DNA of 64,000 nt from DATJOJ01 sp035507035 (lineage in GTDB: Bacteria > Acidobacteriota > Terriglobia > Terriglobales > Acidobacteriaceae), in NCBI GenBank assembly GCA_035507035.1, contig DATJOJ010000064.1, positions 1 to 64,000 on the forward strand, given 5' to 3'. How positions within the stretch are numbered: position 1 is the first letter of the stretch; every line of letters starts with the position of its first letter. The notes under the pieces are model-generated. The model had not been told where the DNA came from. It saw only the letters and a list, made by a program, of their open reading frames with translations, and ran no database searches. Both the position numbers and the translations under genes were made by a program. Positions 61,320 through 64,000 of this stretch are shown here, in pieces.

Positions 61320-61349
61320 TTGACGACTAGCGATTGGAATTGTTATATT
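61320..61349 (+). promoter_or_regulatory. Candidate sigma-70 promoter of the str operon
   Basis: TTGACG at 61320-61325 and TTATAT at 61343-61348 with 17 bp between them; TATATT at 61344 gives 18 bp. It points toward rpsL and would give a leader of roughly 385 bases. Confidence 0.5.
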
Positions 61350-61740
61350 TGTCAGGTTCCGCGAGTTGATTCTGGGTTACCTGTAAGAGCGCTGATTTTC
61401 GCGCGTTGATCGTTGCGCGAAAGTCCCAAAGAAAGCAGTTGAGCCCTAAAGATTAACATTTTCGGAATCGATCCGAAGATGCCCTCGCTGAAACGCCCTG
61501 CGGTTCTTCCTCCTATTGGAAGGCGATGCGGGGCAAAGCTGACGAAACGGAGCGCCTCCTGTTTAGGCGTGGCGCCACCGTCGGCAGCGTTAGTCCGAAG
61601 CGTACGTAACAATTTTCCTTGAGCTTTGCTCGCGGAAAGCATGGTTGGCGATTTGCCATCCAGACCCTGTAAGGGGAAACGAGAAGCTGCGCCTTGCGCC
61701 AGAAGTGGCGCGAACGGGCGCTGCCGAGGAGCAGGAAAGC
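61350..61740 (+). other. Long leader/intergenic region of the str operon
   Basis: No convincing gene lies in the 570 bases between the lipoprotein start and rpsL. Within the leader are several inverted repeats: GCGCG/CGCGC near 61400-61423, TTCGGA/TCCGAA at 61462-61478, and AGCGCCT/AGGCGT near 61551-61570. Leaders of ribosomal protein operons often fold into autoregulatory targets. I cannot assign this one to a known structure. Confidence 0.4.
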
Positions 61741-62112
61741 GTGCCGACCTTTAATCAATTGGTGCGTGCCGGTCGCAAGCGGCCGCGATACAAAACGGCG
61801 AGTCCCGCGTTGCAGGGATGCCCGCAGAAGCGCGGCGTCTGTACCCGCGTGTACACGCAAACGCCAAAGAAGCCGAATTCGGCGTTGCGTAAAGTGGCTC
61901 GCGTTCGCTTGACCAATGGGATCGAAGTCACCACTTACATCCCCGGCGTTGGTCATAACTTGCAGGAGCACTCGATTGTGCTGATTCGTGGTGGCCGCGT
62001 GAAAGATCTTCCTGGTGTTCGCTATCACGTGATTCGCGGCACGCTCGACGCAGTTGGCGTCGCCAATCGCAAGCAGGGAAGATCGAAGTACGGTGCCAAG
62101 AGACCGAAGTAG
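61741..62112 (+). CDS. rpsL: 30S ribosomal protein S12
   Basis: 123 residues from GTG 61741 (PTFNQLVRAGR), with GAGGAGCAGGAAAGC upstream; an earlier in-frame start at 61645 would add 32 unrelated residues. CPQKRGVCTRVYTQTPKKPNSALRK and RGGRVKDLPGVRYH are invariant S12 motifs. The lysines in TPKKPNS and GRVKDLPG, whose changes cause streptomycin resistance, are wild type. The protein sits in the decoding centre. Confidence 0.97.
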   Translation: MPTFNQLVRAGRKRPRYKTASPALQGCPQKRGVCTRVYTQTPKKPNSALRKVARVRLTNGIEVTTYIPGVGHNLQEHSIVLIRGGRVKDLPGVRYHVIRGTLDAVGVANRKQGRSKYGAKRPK

Positions 62113-62157
62113 TCGTCGGTCATAGGTGGTTGGTCCTCGGCCAGGATTTGTGGATTG

Positions 62158-62188
62158 CAGAGCTCAAAGCTAGGAGCTGGAAGCTGAA
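62158..62188. repeat. AGCTAGGAGCT-type repeat that supplies the rpsG ribosome binding site
   Basis: AGAGCTCAAAGCTAGGAGCT followed by GGAAGCTGAA directly precedes ATG 62189. GGAGCTGGAAG contains the only good Shine-Dalgarno sequence for rpsG. The preceding 62113-62150 holds a weak GGTCGTTGG-type copy. Confidence 0.65.
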
Positions 62189-62659
62189 ATGCCTCGTAAA
62201 GGACATATCGCAAAACGCGGAGTCGAAGCCGATCCAATTTACGGATCGGACCTGGTAACGAAATTTGTTAACTCCATGATGTGGGGCGGCAAGAAGAGCA
62301 CAGCGCAGAAAATCTTCTACACCTCGCTGCAGAATCTTCAGAAAAAAGGCAACGACGAACCGCTGAAGCTCTTCACCAAAGCAGTCGAGAACTGCAAGCC
62401 CCTGCTGGAGGTCAAGACTCGCCGCGTGGGTGGCGCAAACTACCAGGTGCCGGTGGAAGTCAATGCCGACCGCCGTACTTCGCTCGCGATTCGCTGGCTG
62501 ATCACTTACTCTCGCGGCCGTGGCGAAAAAGGCATGATCGACAAGTTGACGAACGAACTGCTCGATGCCGCAAACAACCGCGGCAGCGCCATCAAGAAGA
62601 AAGAAGACGTCCACCGCATGGCGGAAGCCAATAAAGCCTTCGCGCACTATCGGTGGTAG
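62189..62659 (+). CDS. rpsG: 30S ribosomal protein S7
   Basis: 156 residues. MPRKGHIAKRGVEADPIYGSDLVTKFVN, MWGGKKSTAQKIFY and RRVGGANYQVPVEVNADRRTSLAIRWL are standard S7 motifs. It nucleates 30S head assembly on 16S rRNA. It lies between rpsL and fusA as in most bacteria. Confidence 0.97.
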   Translation: MPRKGHIAKRGVEADPIYGSDLVTKFVNSMMWGGKKSTAQKIFYTSLQNLQKKGNDEPLKLFTKAVENCKPLLEVKTRRVGGANYQVPVEVNADRRTSLAIRWLITYSRGRGEKGMIDKLTNELLDAANNRGSAIKKKEDVHRMAEANKAFAHYRW

Positions 62660-62680
62660 GCGGCGCGAAGCGCCGCAGTT

Positions 62681-62712
62681 TCTAGCTATTAGCTTCTAGC
62701 TGGAAGCCTGAG
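62681..62712. repeat. AGCTAGAAGCT-type repeat after rpsG
   Basis: TCTAGCTATTAGCTTCTAGC followed by TGGAAGCCTGAG. It belongs to the same word family as the copies at 42303 and 62158, partly in inverted orientation. Confidence 0.55.
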
Positions 62713-62766
62713 CGAAACGACCAAGGACGGATTTTTTTCGGAGCCCCAGAAAGTTAAGAGTAACTC

Positions 62767-64000
62767 GTGCCAAGAACAGTCCCATTAGAGCGTTGCAGGA
62801 ACATCGGCATCATGGCCCACATCGATGCCGGCAAGACCACTACGACCGAGCGCATTCTTTTCTATACCGGAAGAACGCATCGCATCGGAGAGGTCCATGA
62901 AGGCACTGCGACCATGGATTGGATGGAGCAGGAGCAAGAGCGTGGCATTACGATCACGTCCGCCGCGACGACCTGCACTTGGCGCGACATTCGCATCAAC
63001 ATTATTGATACTCCCGGTCACGTCGACTTCACCGCCGAAGTCGAGCGTTCGCTGCGTGTTCTCGATGGAGCGGTGGCTGTGTTTGACGCCGTCCACGGCG
63101 TTCAGCCGCAGTCGGAAAAAGTATGGCGTCAAGCCGATAAATACGGCGTTCCGCGCATTTGCTTCATCAACAAAATCGACAAGATGGGTGCCGACTTCGA
63201 GCACGCCATCGATACCATCCGTAAGCGCCTTAGCGCTCGTCCGGTTGCTGTTCAGATTCCCATCGGCCAGGAAGATAAGTTCAAGGGCGTCATCGATCTG
63301 ATCGACATGAAAGCCATCGTATGGAACGACGAGACGCTCGGAGCTGAATACGCGACCGAAGAAATACCTGCTGATCTCAAGAAGAAAGCCGAGGCCTTCC
63401 GTACCCAGCTGGTCGAAACCGTCGCCGAGAATGACGACGACATGCTGCACAAATTTCTCGAAGGCGAAAACATCTCGCCGGAAGAGTTGCGGTCCTCGCT
63501 GCGCAAGTCGACGATCGCCCTGAAGCTATTCCCGGTGGTTTTGGGAACGGCCTTCAAGAACAAAGGAATTCAGCCTCTGCTCGATGCCGTTGTGGACTAT
63601 CTGCCCTCCCCGCTTGATACCCGTCCCATTACCGGCAAAAATCCCGACACTGGCGCTGAAATTATTCGCAAGGCCGATGACAAAGAGCCATTCTCGGCCT
63701 TGGCTTTCAAGATCATGGCCGATCCATTCGTCGGCCAGTTGACCTTTATCCGCGTTTACTCCGGACAGTTGAAGTCCGGCGAAGGCGTGCTCAACGCGCG
63801 CACGCAGCGCACTGAGCGCATTGGCCGCCTGCTGAAGATGCATGCCAACAAGCGCGAAGACATTCAGGAAATTCTGGCGGGCGATATTTGCGCGGTCGTC
63901 GGTCTCAAGAACGTTTCCACCGGCGACACGATTTGCGACGAAAAACATCCCATCGTTCTCGAATCGATCGAATTCGCAGTGCCGGTCATCTCAGTCGCTG
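62767..64000 (+). CDS. fusA: Elongation factor G (3' end beyond window)
   Basis: Translated from GTG 62767 to the window end without a stop: 411 residues of about 690-700. The G1 motif is AHIDAGKTT, followed by the switch motif RGITITSAAT, DTPGHVDF and NKIDKMGADF. The domain II start FSALAFKIMADPFVGQLTFIRVYSG is also present. It is the GTPase that drives translocation. The start lies 107 bp after rpsG, with AAGAG as a weak ribosome binding site. Confidence 0.96.
   Translation, partial: MPRTVPLERCRNIGIMAHIDAGKTTTTERILFYTGRTHRIGEVHEGTATMDWMEQEQERGITITSAATTCTWRDIRINIIDTPGHVDFTAEVERSLRVLDGAVAVFDAVHGVQPQSEKVWRQADKYGVPRICFINKIDKMGADFEHAIDTIRKRLSARPVAVQIPIGQEDKFKGVIDLIDMKAIVWNDETLGAEYATEEIPADLKKKAEAFRTQLVETVAENDDDMLHKFLEGENISPEELRSSLRKSTIALKLFPVVLGTAFKNKGIQPLLDAVVDYLPSPLDTRPITGKNPDTGAEIIRKADDKEPFSALAFKIMADPFVGQLTFIRVYSGQLKSGEGVLNARTQRTERIGRLLKMHANKREDIQEILAGDICAVVGLKNVSTGDTICDEKHPIVLESIEFAVPVISVA

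Noticed and set aside
61352..62028. Minus-strand open frames in the rpsL leader and over rpsL
   Set aside because: They lack recognisable protein features, and the longer one lies antisense to the certain rpsL gene.

Overview
The window reads as a chromosomal segment of a soil-type Gram-negative bacterium, most probably an Acidobacteriota (Koribacter/Terriglobia-like). The basis is inference from gene content: a large secreted repeat protein, a winged-helix/TolB/TPR regulator, lipoproteins with Ig-like and propeller-type repeats, RND efflux with outer-membrane lipoproteins, and word-like intergenic repeats. No rRNA, tRNA, CRISPR array, transposase or phage gene was recognised, so nothing marks the window as a mobile island.

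Layout. 1-2557 (minus) is a signal-peptide protein whose C-terminal half is a 17-residue repeat array running off the left edge. 2827-4749 is a CadC-like membrane regulator. 4794-13806 (all minus) is an RND efflux operon (adaptor, pump, outer-membrane channel) preceded by a sigma-factor-like gene and a STAS-like gene, and headed by a sigma-54 activator gene. A -24/-12 promoter with upstream inverted repeats lies between the activator and the STAS gene. 14073-23712 holds mixed genes: a secreted protein, glycosyltransferase, CDGSH protein, Tat-exported flavoprotein, VWA/MoxR pair, Lon-N domain protein, SDR and TPR protein.

23909-31713 (minus) is a compact F420 operon, cofG-cofD-cofC-cofE-cofH-npdG, mostly with overlapping stops and starts, continuing into a three-gene osmoprotectant-type ABC transporter. 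An 18-bp palindrome separates it from a divergent plus-strand cluster (31816-43411). That cluster encodes a flavin reductase-like protein, a molybdenum hydroxylase (FAD, 2Fe-2S, CoxG-like and large subunits), two ketopantoate-reductase-like proteins, two M24-fold and one M20-fold proteins with altered metal sites, and a luciferase-like (LLM) oxidoreductase of the type that often uses F420. Two minus-strand genes (DRE-TIM lyase/synthase and FAH-family hydrolase) meet it tail to tail. This F420-linked, apparently catabolic locus is the best candidate for an undescribed system.

45795-51793 (minus) holds a methyltransferase, a glutamine-amidotransferase-like protein lacking the triad His/Glu, LemA, a GIDE-type membrane protein, a kynureninase-like enzyme and an APC permease. 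51968-57738 (plus) has a TPR-GAF-degenerate GGDEF protein, then thiolase, 3-hydroxyacyl-CoA dehydrogenase and enoyl-CoA hydratase. ribH and nusB follow, then a convergent lipoprotein, and the str operon (rpsL, rpsG, fusA; fusA runs off the right edge).

Several short repeat families recur between genes (GGTCGTTGG-type, CACGGATTT-type, AGCTAGGAGCT-type). One copy forms the C-terminal extension of RibH, and two copies apparently supply the Shine-Dalgarno sequence of the next gene.
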